A program made the translations under genes and the position numbers. From DASTCC01 sp035711465 (GTDB taxonomy: Bacteria; Acidobacteriota; Vicinamibacteria; Vicinamibacterales; SCN-69-37), in the NCBI GenBank assembly GCA_035711465.1, contig DASTCC010000494.1:1-9631 (forward strand): 9,631 nucleotides of DNA, in the 5' to 3' direction. Of the stretch, positions 1 through 5,846 are shown in pieces (within the stretch, counting starts at the first letter, position 1; each line of letters opens with the position of its first letter). The notes beneath the pieces were generated by a model, which searched no databases, was not told where the DNA came from, and saw only the letters and a program-made list of their open reading frames with translations.

Positions 1-1506
1 GCCTGCCTGGTGTTCGCGCCCATCGGCCTCGCTCTCGGGCTGCACACGCGCCGCGAAGGCAAGCTCGCAGGAATGACGATGGGATTGGCGGTGGTCGGCG
101 GCTACTACGCGATCATGATCCAGGCCGAGGCGTGGACGAAGGGCTACTACAGCGGCGTCCAGGGCGGCGCGCTCTGGAACGCGGGCCACGTGCTGCCGGC
201 CTACATGGCCCGTTGGATCCCCAACATCGCCGTCGGACTCGTCGGCGTCGCCGCGCTGCTCGCGAAGCGCCGCGCCGCCGGTCGCGGTCTGCAGATTCGA
301 CTTCCCCGCTGGCTGTTGCGTAAAGGCGCCGGTCAGAGCGTAGCAGCCGAGGCGCCGGCGCGGTCGACGGGGCGTGTCGTCGTCGTGCTTCGCGTGCCGA
401 CGTTTCATCTGCCGCGGCCGCGGCTCCTTGACGTCTACGTGAGCCGCACCTATCTGCGCATGGGCCTGCTCGCGTTCGTCGCGCTGCTCGGGCTCTATTA
501 CCTCGGCGCGTTCCTCGATCGCATCGAGAAGCTGTTCAAGGGCCAGGCGACGTCGGAGCTGATGTTCCAGTTCCTGTGGTACTCGACGCCGCAGTTCGTC
601 GCGTTCATCGTGCCGCTGGCGACGCTGGTGGCCGGGCTCGGCACCATCGGCGCGTTGTCGCGGACCGGCGAGCTCACGATCATGCGGGCGTCGGGGGTCA
701 GCCTCTACCGCGCCGCAATGCCGCTGCTGTTCTTCGCGACGGTCTGGAGCGGGATGCTGTTCGTGCTCGACGACCGCGTCGTTGCCCGCGCCAATCAACG
801 CGCCGACGCGCTCGACAACATGATCCGCGGCCTGCCGCCGCATACCGAGAACGTCCTCGAGAACCGCCACTGGCTCGTCGCCAAGGACGGATCGATCTAC
901 TACTACCAGTTCTACGACGCGCGGAACCGGCGGCTGCACAACCTCTCGGTGTTCGAGCCGAGCGCGAAGCCGCCTTATCGCCTGCTGAGTCACGCGCACG
1001 CGGTGATGGCGACGTTCGAGCGGAGCTCGGGACAGTGGATCGCAGAGCGCGGCTGGATCCAGACCTTCCCGAGCGCGGATCGATCGAGGCACGAGGCGTT
1101 CGCGAAGAAGTCGCTGGCGCTCGAGCAACCGGAGCAGTTCGAGAGCGCGCAGGTCGACACCGAGGTCATGACCTACGCGCAACTGCGCGAGTACATCAAC
1201 CAGCGCAAGGCGATCGGCTTCTCGCTGAGCGACCAGCAGATGAGCCTGCAGCGCAAGCTCGCCTTCCCCGCCGTCACCATCGTGATGACGCTGCTCGCGG
1301 TGCCGTTCGGCGTGACCACCGGCAAGCGCGGCGCGCTCTACGGCATCGGGCTGGCGATCGTGCTGGCGGTCGCCTACTTCCTGGTCACCGCGTTCTTCAA
1401 CGCCGCCGGCCGTGCCGGCGTGCTGCCAGCCTGGTTCGCCGCCTGGGCCGCGAACATTCTGTTCCTGTCAGCGGCGGCGTACCTCACGTTGAGGGTCAGG
1501 ACGTAG
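1..1506 (+). CDS. lptFG: Fused LptF-LptG lipopolysaccharide export permease (5' end outside window)
   Basis: Inner-membrane permease of the LptB2FG ABC transporter, which extracts lipopolysaccharide from the inner membrane and passes it to the LptC/LptA bridge. The frame is open from base 1, so the true start lies upstream; the GTG at 10 is internal. Bases 1-264 encode the last membrane helices of a YjgP/YjgQ (LptF) unit, with a T-R-R-E-G-K-x-x-G signature. A basic and Ala/Pro-rich linker follows (about 265-420). A complete LptG unit fills about 421-1503: first helix near 460-516, the E-L-x-x-x-R-A-x-G coupling region near 667-699, a periplasmic beta-rich domain near 850-1170, then terminal helices. 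The two unit ends resemble each other (TRREGKLAG against TTGKRGALYG), showing tandem paralogues in one chain. Both unit termini are expected to be cytoplasmic, so a fusion is topologically possible. The family assignment is sure; that the upstream part is a full LptF is inferred. Confidence 0.9.
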   Translation, partial: ACLVFAPIGLALGLHTRREGKLAGMTMGLAVVGGYYAIMIQAEAWTKGYYSGVQGGALWNAGHVLPAYMARWIPNIAVGLVGVAALLAKRRAAGRGLQIRLPRWLLRKGAGQSVAAEAPARSTGRVVVVLRVPTFHLPRPRLLDVYVSRTYLRMGLLAFVALLGLYYLGAFLDRIEKLFKGQATSELMFQFLWYSTPQFVAFIVPLATLVAGLGTIGALSRTGELTIMRASGVSLYRAAMPLLFFATVWSGMLFVLDDRVVARANQRADALDNMIRGLPPHTENVLENRHWLVAKDGSIYYYQFYDARNRRLHNLSVFEPSAKPPYRLLSHAHAVMATFERSSGQWIAERGWIQTFPSADRSRHEAFAKKSLALEQPEQFESAQVDTEVMTYAQLREYINQRKAIGFSLSDQQMSLQRKLAFPAVTIVMTLLAVPFGVTTGKRGALYGIGLAIVLAVAYFLVTAFFNAAGRAGVLPAWFAAWAANILFLSAAAYLTLRVRT

Positions 1507-1526
1507 CGGAGGCTCACGCCGCACGA

Positions 1527-1568
1527 CCCAAGCCCTAAGCCCCAAGGCCCAAGCCCCAGGGCCCAAAC
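1527..1568. repeat. Six tandem CCCAAGC-like heptanucleotides; G-quadruplex-like on the minus strand
   Basis: Six contiguous 7-base units are seen: CCCAAGC, CCTAAGC, CCCAAGG, CCCAAGC, CCCAGGG, CCCAAAC. Read on the minus strand they give six runs of three or four G separated by loops of 3-4 bases, which fits the usual G-quadruplex pattern. The array fills most of the 63-base gap between the lptFG stop (1504-1506) and the PHP gene stop (1570-1572), so it lies downstream of both convergent genes. A role in ending or limiting convergent transcription is inference; there is no stem with a T-run. Confidence 0.8.
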
Positions 1569-1569
1569 G

Positions 1570-3255
1570 CTATCCCCCGACCTGTCCCACTCCGAGAGCG
1601 ACATCCGAGAGGAAAACCGTGCCGGACGATCCGGGCAGCGCGTTGACCGTGTCGATTACGAACAGCACGTTGCGCACGCGCGCGACGATGGGCTGCTGGC
1701 TGCTGGTGACGCCGATGGGCGCGAGATCCTGCAGGCGGATCATCACCTGACGCGGTGTCGAGTCGACGTACACCGATCGTCCCCATCGCTGTCCGTCGCG
1801 GCCGCCGGGCAGCCGCAGCTGCAGCCAGAGACGCATCGGGCGATCGGCGCGGACCGTGAACTGGACGCGGTCGAAGCCGTTGTCGCCTTCGACCGGTGCG
1901 GCAATCGCGGCGTACTGCCCGCTCGGACGTCCGCCGGCGAGCGCGTAGCTGAGCCGCAGCTCGTCGCCGTCGCGCGCGATCGACGCGATCGACTGCGGAT
2001 CCTTCTCGATCTGCCACTCTGCGCCCGTCGGAAGGGCGAGCAACGAGGCGGGCGGCGTTTGATCGGCGACGTCCTCGATCGGCGCCGGCGCGCCAATGTA
2101 GATCGGGTTCGTCGCGATCCAGGGCACCGCGGCCGTCGGCAGAAAGACCTCGACGCGGTAGGCGCCTGGAATCCCGGGATTGGTGTGCTCGACCGCGCCG
2201 CGGCCACTTGCCACTTCCCTGCCGTTCTGGAGCAGCACGACGCGCGCGCCGGGCGCGGCCGGCACCGCGGCGCGGACGGCGGTGCGTGTCGTCGCCTGGA
2301 GCCGGTCGCCCATCGTGGCGCGCCCGCCGTCCTGGGTCGCCGAGAACTCGACGGCTGTCGCGCTGCCGATACCGGAGATGACCGAGTAGGTGTGGCCGCC
2401 GGCGATCGCCGCAATCACGGCGGCGCCGTCGTCATCGGCGCGACCGGTCAGTCGGCCTGACAGGATCGCGGCTTGCGCGACCGCGCGGAACGACGCCTCG
2501 TAGCTTGGAAACGCCAGCAGCGTCGTCGGCTGCGTGCGCTCGTCGTCGTCCCAGCCCACCGACGCGTGGGCGTCGACGGCGGCGAGGCCGAACGCATCGC
2601 GCGATCGCGACATCGCGTCCCAGCGCTGCAGCGTCGCAACCGGGCGTGAAAAGAGCGTCGCGATCGATTCCGCCGGCCGCAGCAGCGCGCGGGCAGCGGC
2701 GCCGATGACGCGCGGCCACGAATCGTCGCGCCACTCCGAGTCGACGTTGAACCACTCGACGCCGTCGGCCTCGACGCGCCGGTCGCGCCATTGCAGCCGC
2801 GGCTCCGGCGAATCGGGATGCGCGATGATCGCGCGGCCGCCCATGCGATGGATGTCGTCGATGACCGTGCGGGCGGCGCCCGCGAGGGGGAACGCCGACG
2901 GCTCGCGCAAGCCGAGCGCAACGACGTGTCCGGCATCGGTGGCGATCTCGACCGCGTCGATCACGAGCACGCCGTCGAGGTACTGCGGCGGGTCAGGCGC
3001 CCGCGTCGCGTCGCCGTGGTCGGTGAGGATCACGAACTTCAGACCGGCGCGTCGTGCGGCCGCGGCGACGTCGACGACCGAACCGCTGCCGTCCGATCGC
3101 GACGTGTGGATGTGGTACGCGCCGAAGACGACGTTCTCGGGGATCGCCGCGTCGAACTGAATCGCCCTCGCCGGTCGCGTGAACACGACGTACAGGCCGA
3201 CGGCGGCCACGAGGGCCGCCGTCGCCAGCGCAAGGTTTCTGAAGAGCGCTCTCAC
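1570..3255 (-). CDS. PHP-domain metallohydrolase, membrane-anchored or exported, with C-terminal beta-rich region
   Basis: A 561-residue protein of the PHP (polymerase and histidinol phosphatase) superfamily, metal-dependent phosphoesterases or related hydrolases; it resembles CehA/McbA-like proteins. Residues 8-25 form one hydrophobic segment after a basic start, so the enzyme is probably exported or anchored outside the cytoplasm. Candidate metal ligands in order: H48-x-H50 and D55, D79-H80, E103, H110, H146-x-D148, and D228-x-H230, so the PHP site looks complete. Residues from about 300 to the end are beta-rich with no motif I can name, perhaps a binding domain. The start is GTG at 3255; an in-frame TGA lies shortly upstream and no clear Shine-Dalgarno is present. 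It follows metK by 35 bases on the same strand, so co-transcription is likely. The substrate is unknown. Confidence 0.82.
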   Translation of the reverse strand: MRALFRNLALATAALVAAVGLYVVFTRPARAIQFDAAIPENVVFGAYHIHTSRSDGSGSVVDVAAAARRAGLKFVILTDHGDATRAPDPPQYLDGVLVIDAVEIATDAGHVVALGLREPSAFPLAGAARTVIDDIHRMGGRAIIAHPDSPEPRLQWRDRRVEADGVEWFNVDSEWRDDSWPRVIGAAARALLRPAESIATLFSRPVATLQRWDAMSRSRDAFGLAAVDAHASVGWDDDERTQPTTLLAFPSYEASFRAVAQAAILSGRLTGRADDDGAAVIAAIAGGHTYSVISGIGSATAVEFSATQDGGRATMGDRLQATTRTAVRAAVPAAPGARVVLLQNGREVASGRGAVEHTNPGIPGAYRVEVFLPTAAVPWIATNPIYIGAPAPIEDVADQTPPASLLALPTGAEWQIEKDPQSIASIARDGDELRLSYALAGGRPSGQYAAIAAPVEGDNGFDRVQFTVRADRPMRLWLQLRLPGGRDGQRWGRSVYVDSTPRQVMIRLQDLAPIGVTSSQQPIVARVRNVLFVIDTVNALPGSSGTVFLSDVALGVGQVGG

Positions 3256-3290
3256 GTTCGTGGATCGACCGGCGATCCGCCGTCAGTATC

Positions 3291-4442
3291 TCAGAGTCCG
3301 GCGTCGGCCTTGAGCACGCTGGCCTTGTCGGTCTTCTCCCAGGTGAAGTCGGGCTCCGTGCGGCCGAAGTGACCAAAGGCCGCCGTCTTGCGGTAGATCG
3401 GCCTCCGCAGATCGAGCGCCTCGATGATGCCGCGCGGCGTGAGCTTGAAGTGGGCGCGGACGAGGTCGACGATCTTCGTGTCGTCGACGCGGCCGGTGCC
3501 CTCGGTGTCCACGAGGACGGAGACCGGATCGGCGACGCCAATCGCATAGGCCAGCTGCACCAGCGCGCGGTCGGCGATGCCGGCGGCGACGACGTTCTTG
3601 GCGATGTAGCGGGCCATGTAGCTGGCCGACCGGTCGACCTTCGTCGGATCTTTGCCCGAGAAAGCGCCGCCGCCATGAGGCGCCGCGCCGCCGTAGGTGT
3701 CGACGATGATCTTGCGCCCGGTGACGCCGGCGTCGCCGTGCGGCCCGCCGGTGACGAAACGCCCGGTCGGATTGACGTAGATCTTCGTGTTCTTGTCCCT
3801 GAGCTCGGCCGGCACGATCGTGTTCACCAGCTTCTCGGTGAGGTCGGTCTTGATCGTCTCGTGCGAGGCGGTCGGGCTGTGCTGTGTCGAGAGCACGACC
3901 GCGTCGACGCGGACCGGCTTGGCGCCGTCGTACTCGATCGTCACCTGCGACTTGCCGTCCGGCCGGAGGTACTCGAGCGTGTTGTTGCGGCGCGCTTCGG
4001 AGAGCCCGCGGACGAGCTTGTGCGCGAGCATGATTGGCATCGGCATCAGCTCGGGCGTCTCTTTGCAGGCGAAGCCGAACATCAGGCCCTGGTCGCCGGC
4101 GCCGCCGGTGTCCACGCCCTGGCCGATGTCGCGCGACTGCTCGTGAATCGACGAGAGCACCGAACAGGTCTCGTAGTCGAAACCGTATTTCGCGCGCGTG
4201 TAGCCGACGTCCTTGATGACCTCGCGGACGACGCGCTGGAAGTCGACGTAGCAGCTGGTGGTGATTTCACCGGCGATGATCGCCAGCCCGGTGGTGACGA
4301 GCGTTTCACACGCCACGCGGGCGACGGGGTCCTGCGCCAGGATGGCGTCGAGGATGCCGTCGGAAATCTGGTCCGCGATCTTGTCGGGATGGCCTTCGGT
4401 AACGGATTCGGACGTGAACAAATGGCGGCCGGTGCGCCCCAT
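3291..4442 (-). CDS. metK: S-adenosylmethionine synthetase (methionine adenosyltransferase)
   Basis: Cytoplasmic enzyme that makes S-adenosylmethionine from methionine and ATP, releasing phosphate and pyrophosphate; SAM is the main methyl donor. The 383-residue length matches the bacterial family. Signatures seen: G-H-P-D-K at residues 17-21, [10 protein letters not shown] at 115-123, and the glycine-rich [16 protein letters not shown] at 257-272, covering the ATP, metal and phosphate-binding elements. The start is ATG at 4442, which has a strong Shine-Dalgarno 8 bases upstream and gives the family-typical N-terminus. The frame is open to 4550, but the extra 36 residues are not family-like. 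It lies between xerD and the PHP gene on the minus strand. A long leader with a hairpin suggests possible 5' regulation. Confidence 0.97.
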   Translation of the reverse strand: MGRTGRHLFTSESVTEGHPDKIADQISDGILDAILAQDPVARVACETLVTTGLAIIAGEITTSCYVDFQRVVREVIKDVGYTRAKYGFDYETCSVLSSIHEQSRDIGQGVDTGGAGDQGLMFGFACKETPELMPMPIMLAHKLVRGLSEARRNNTLEYLRPDGKSQVTIEYDGAKPVRVDAVVLSTQHSPTASHETIKTDLTEKLVNTIVPAELRDKNTKIYVNPTGRFVTGGPHGDAGVTGRKIIVDTYGGAAPHGGGAFSGKDPTKVDRSASYMARYIAKNVVAAGIADRALVQLAYAIGVADPVSVLVDTEGTGRVDDTKIVDLVRAHFKLTPRGIIEALDLRRPIYRKTAAFGHFGRTEPDFTWEKTDKASVLKADAGL

Positions 4443-4450
4443 GCAGAGTC

Positions 4451-4456
4451 TCTCCT
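4451..4456 (-). promoter_or_regulatory. metK ribosome binding site
   Basis: AGGAGA on the minus strand, 8 bases before the metK ATG at 4442. This is the clearest Shine-Dalgarno in the window, and it decides the metK start in favour of 4442 over the upstream in-frame codon at 4550. Confidence 0.8.
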
Positions 4457-4460
4457 GACA

Positions 4461-4483
4461 GGCAGGCTGGTTCTGGGCCTGCC
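4461..4483 (-). promoter_or_regulatory. metK leader hairpin next to the ribosome binding site
   Basis: A perfect 7-base inverted repeat, GGCAGGC and GCCTGCC, around a 9-base loop. On the minus strand its 3' arm ends 4 bases before the AGGAGA of metK. A GC-rich stem so close to the ribosome binding site could modulate translation or be part of a regulatory leader. I could not match it to a SAM riboswitch class I remember, so I call it only a hairpin. Confidence 0.5.
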
Positions 4484-4492
4484 GAACAGCTA

Positions 4493-4522
4493 ACGGTACC
4501 AGACGGATCCGAGTGCGGTCAA
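4493..4522 (-). promoter_or_regulatory. Candidate metK promoter
   Basis: On the minus strand TTGACC (4522-4517) is followed after 18 bases by TACCGT (4498-4493). The -35 matches the housekeeping consensus at five of six bases; the -10 matches at only three. Transcription would start around 4486, so the leader hairpin at 4461-4483 would be near the 5' end of the message. This is a weak call by eye. Confidence 0.3.
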
Positions 4523-4556
4523 TCAGGCGCGCTGTGGCGGACCAAACCACGGGGCC

Positions 4557-4641
4557 ATCTCACGCAGAGACCTGGAAGTTCACGCAGAGGACGCAGAGTC
4601 GCTTCGCAGCGAAGCTCGGCCTTGGCGTCTCCGCGTGAGAT
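4557..4641. repeat. Long inverted repeat, copy 1, with internal hairpin
   Basis: Outer arms ATCTCACGCAGAG (4557-4569) and CTCCGCGTGAGAT (4629-4641) pair at 12 of 13 positions. Inside lies a perfect 7-base inverted repeat with a one-base centre, GCTTCGC-A-GCGAAGC (4601-4615). ACGCAGAG is also repeated directly at 4582 and 4591. The right end continues into GCGTGAGATGACTCGC (4633-4648), which recurs with one change at the right end of the second inverted repeat, so the two look like copies of one element. Confidence 0.7.
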
Positions 4642-4669
4642 GACTCGCACCGCGCTCCGCGCCGATAGT

Positions 4670-4788
4670 TCTCACGCAGACGACGCGGAGAGGTGCTTAC
4701 GCGTCCAAGGCCTCCACCAGCAGATCGACGACGAGTCAAGGCAACCGAGCCTCCGCGTCTCTTCCTCCCACCGCGCCTCTGCGTGAGA
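4670..4788. repeat. Long inverted repeat, copy 2, with nested stem
   Basis: The outer arms TCTCACGCAGA (4670-4680) and TCTGCGTGAGA (4778-4788) are perfectly complementary over 11 bases. Just inside, GACGCGGAG (4682-4690) and CTCCGCGTC (4751-4759) are perfectly complementary over 9 bases. The right end runs into GCGTGAGATCACTCGC (4781-4796), matching 15 of 16 bases at the end of copy 1. The element ends 14 bases from the xerD stop and could act on the 3' end of the xerD message. Confidence 0.72.
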
Positions 4789-4802
4789 TCACTCGCGTCC
4801 GG

Positions 4803-5750
4803 TCACGCGCCGCGCGGATGGAACTGATCGTAGACCTGCCGCAGCCGTGCTTCGAGGACGTGCGTGTAGATCTGGGTGGTCGAAAGATCGGCGTGGCCGA
4901 GCATCGCCTGGATGGCGCGCAGGTCGGCGCCGCGCTCGAGCAGATGCGTGGCGAAGGAGTGCCGGAGCACGTGCGGGCTCAGATGCGTACGCAGGCCGAC
5001 GCGCTGGCCGTAGGCCTTGAGCAGTTTCCAGAAGCCGATGCGCGACAGACGCTGGCCGCCGCGAGCATTCACGAAGAGCCAGACGCTTTCGCGCCGCCGC
5101 AGCAGCGCGGGACGGCCCTCGACGAGATAGCGGCGGACCCAGGCCACGGCCGCGTCGCCGAGCGGCACCACACGCTGCTTGTGACCCTTGCCGAGGCACT
5201 GCACGTAGCCCTCGTCGAGCCTGACGTCAGCGAGGCGAAGTCCGACGAGCTCGGAGACGCGCAGGCCCGTCGCGTAGAGGACCTCGATGAGCGCGCGATC
5301 GCGGACGCCGCGCGGCGTCGAGACGTCGGGCGCCGCCAGCAGCGCGTCCACCTGATCGAGCGAGAGAAACCGCGGCAGCGAGGCGAACGTGCGCGGCGCG
5401 TGCAGATCGTCGGCCGGATTCTGCGCGATCGCGTCGATGAGACGAAGGAAGCGGTAGTAGCCGCGCACTGCCGCGACCAGACGCGCGGTCGACGCCGGCG
5501 ACAGGCCGGAGGTCATCGACTCGCGCACGAGCTCTTCGAGATCGGCGCGTCCGAGCGCTTCGGGCGCCAGCTCGCGCGCCGCTGCGAACGCGGCGAGGCG
5601 GGTCAGGTCGCGCGCGTAGGCTTCGAGCGTGTTCGCCGCCATCCGCCGCTCGACTTCGAGGTGGCGCAGGTAGCGCACGACGGAGCCCGGCGGGCGGGGC
5701 GATTCGGCAGGCTCCGTCGGACCGGCGGCGCGGTGCGGTCGCTTCGTCAT
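4803..5750 (-). CDS. xerD: XerD-type tyrosine recombinase
   Basis: Site-specific tyrosine recombinase; XerC/XerD family members resolve chromosome dimers at dif during division, together with FtsK. The product is 315 residues: an N-terminal SAM-like core-binding domain (about 22-115), then the catalytic domain (about 125-305). All six catalytic residues are present: R164, K188, H260, R263, H286 and Y295. They sit at a constant offset of 16 from the E. coli XerD residues as I remember them (R148, K172, H244, R247, H270, Y279), so the core has no net gap. The ATG at 5750 is chosen; the frame extends to a TTG at 5804, but those 18 residues are not family-like and would run into the murQ promoter area. 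The complete, housekeeping-like sequence argues against an integrase of a mobile element. XerC cannot be fully excluded; a lone XerH/XerS-like system is also possible. Confidence 0.9.
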   Translation of the reverse strand: MTKRPHRAAGPTEPAESPRPPGSVVRYLRHLEVERRMAANTLEAYARDLTRLAAFAAARELAPEALGRADLEELVRESMTSGLSPASTARLVAAVRGYYRFLRLIDAIAQNPADDLHAPRTFASLPRFLSLDQVDALLAAPDVSTPRGVRDRALIEVLYATGLRVSELVGLRLADVRLDEGYVQCLGKGHKQRVVPLGDAAVAWVRRYLVEGRPALLRRRESVWLFVNARGGQRLSRIGFWKLLKAYGQRVGLRTHLSPHVLRHSFATHLLERGADLRAIQAMLGHADLSTTQIYTHVLEARLRQVYDQFHPRGA

Positions 5751-5773
5751 GCGCGTCGCGCCATCGTACCCGG

Positions 5774-5787
5774 ACCGCGGCCGCGGT
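5774..5787. promoter_or_regulatory. 14-base perfect palindrome between divergent xerD and murQ
   Basis: ACCGCGGCCGCGGT is a perfect palindrome in the 96-base divergent spacer. Twenty bases downstream a short inverted repeat (CCGGC, three bases, GCCGG; 5797-5809) follows. A dyad here could be an operator for either gene, but GC-rich palindromes arise readily in this base composition. Confidence 0.35.
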
Positions 5788-5816
5788 TGAAGTGCGCCGG
5801 CCAAGCCGGTTAGGCT
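5787..5816 (+). promoter_or_regulatory. Candidate murQ promoter
   Basis: TTGAAG (5787-5792), an 18-base spacer, then TAGGCT (5811-5816). The -35 matches the consensus at four of six bases and the -10 at three. Its first base is also the last base of the 14-base palindrome, so a repressor bound there would touch the -35. The call is weak and made by eye. Confidence 0.25.
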
Positions 5817-5846
5817 CTACTTGTTCGACACGAGACGTCGTCCTCC

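Larger units (their letters stand above)
4443..4802. other. Non-coding gap between xerD and metK
   Basis: These 360 bases hold no gene I can support. From the metK side they contain the ribosome binding site, leader hairpin and candidate promoter (4451-4522), then two related long inverted repeats (4557-4641 and 4670-4788) ending 14 bases from the xerD stop. Short direct copies of ACGCAGAG or close variants recur at 4562-4569, 4582-4589, 4591-4598 and 4674-4680. No intrinsic terminator with a T-run was seen after xerD. Confidence 0.7.

Noticed and set aside
576..1538. A 320-codon plus-strand frame inside lptFG.
   Set aside because: It is Arg/Ala-rich with no motif, entirely overlapping the conserved LptG frame.
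3369..4493. A 374-codon open frame opposite metK, and a similar 331-codon one opposite xerD (4818-5813).
   Set aside because: Both are antisense mirrors of conserved genes with low-complexity basic and acidic composition; no domain is recognisable.
4443..4550. A longer metK starting at 4550, adding 36 residues.
   Set aside because: The added residues are not MetK-like, and a strong Shine-Dalgarno precedes the ATG at 4442, where the family N-terminus begins.
4443..4556. A known SAM riboswitch in front of metK.
   Set aside because: Only one simple hairpin is visible and I could not match the conserved core of a class I remember. It is kept only as a hairpin.
4557..4796. A CRISPR array, because ACGCAGAG-type units recur.
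   Set aside because: The units are too short, irregularly spaced and in both orientations; there are no uniform spacers and no cas genes nearby.
4803..5750. The tyrosine recombinase as the integrase of a genomic island.
   Set aside because: It aligns without gaps to the XerD catalytic residues, its base use resembles its neighbours, and no tRNA, attachment repeat or phage gene accompanies it.
5751..5804. A longer xerD from a TTG at 5804.
   Set aside because: A rare start codon, no Shine-Dalgarno, and 18 low-complexity residues absent from the family; the ATG at 5750 is better.
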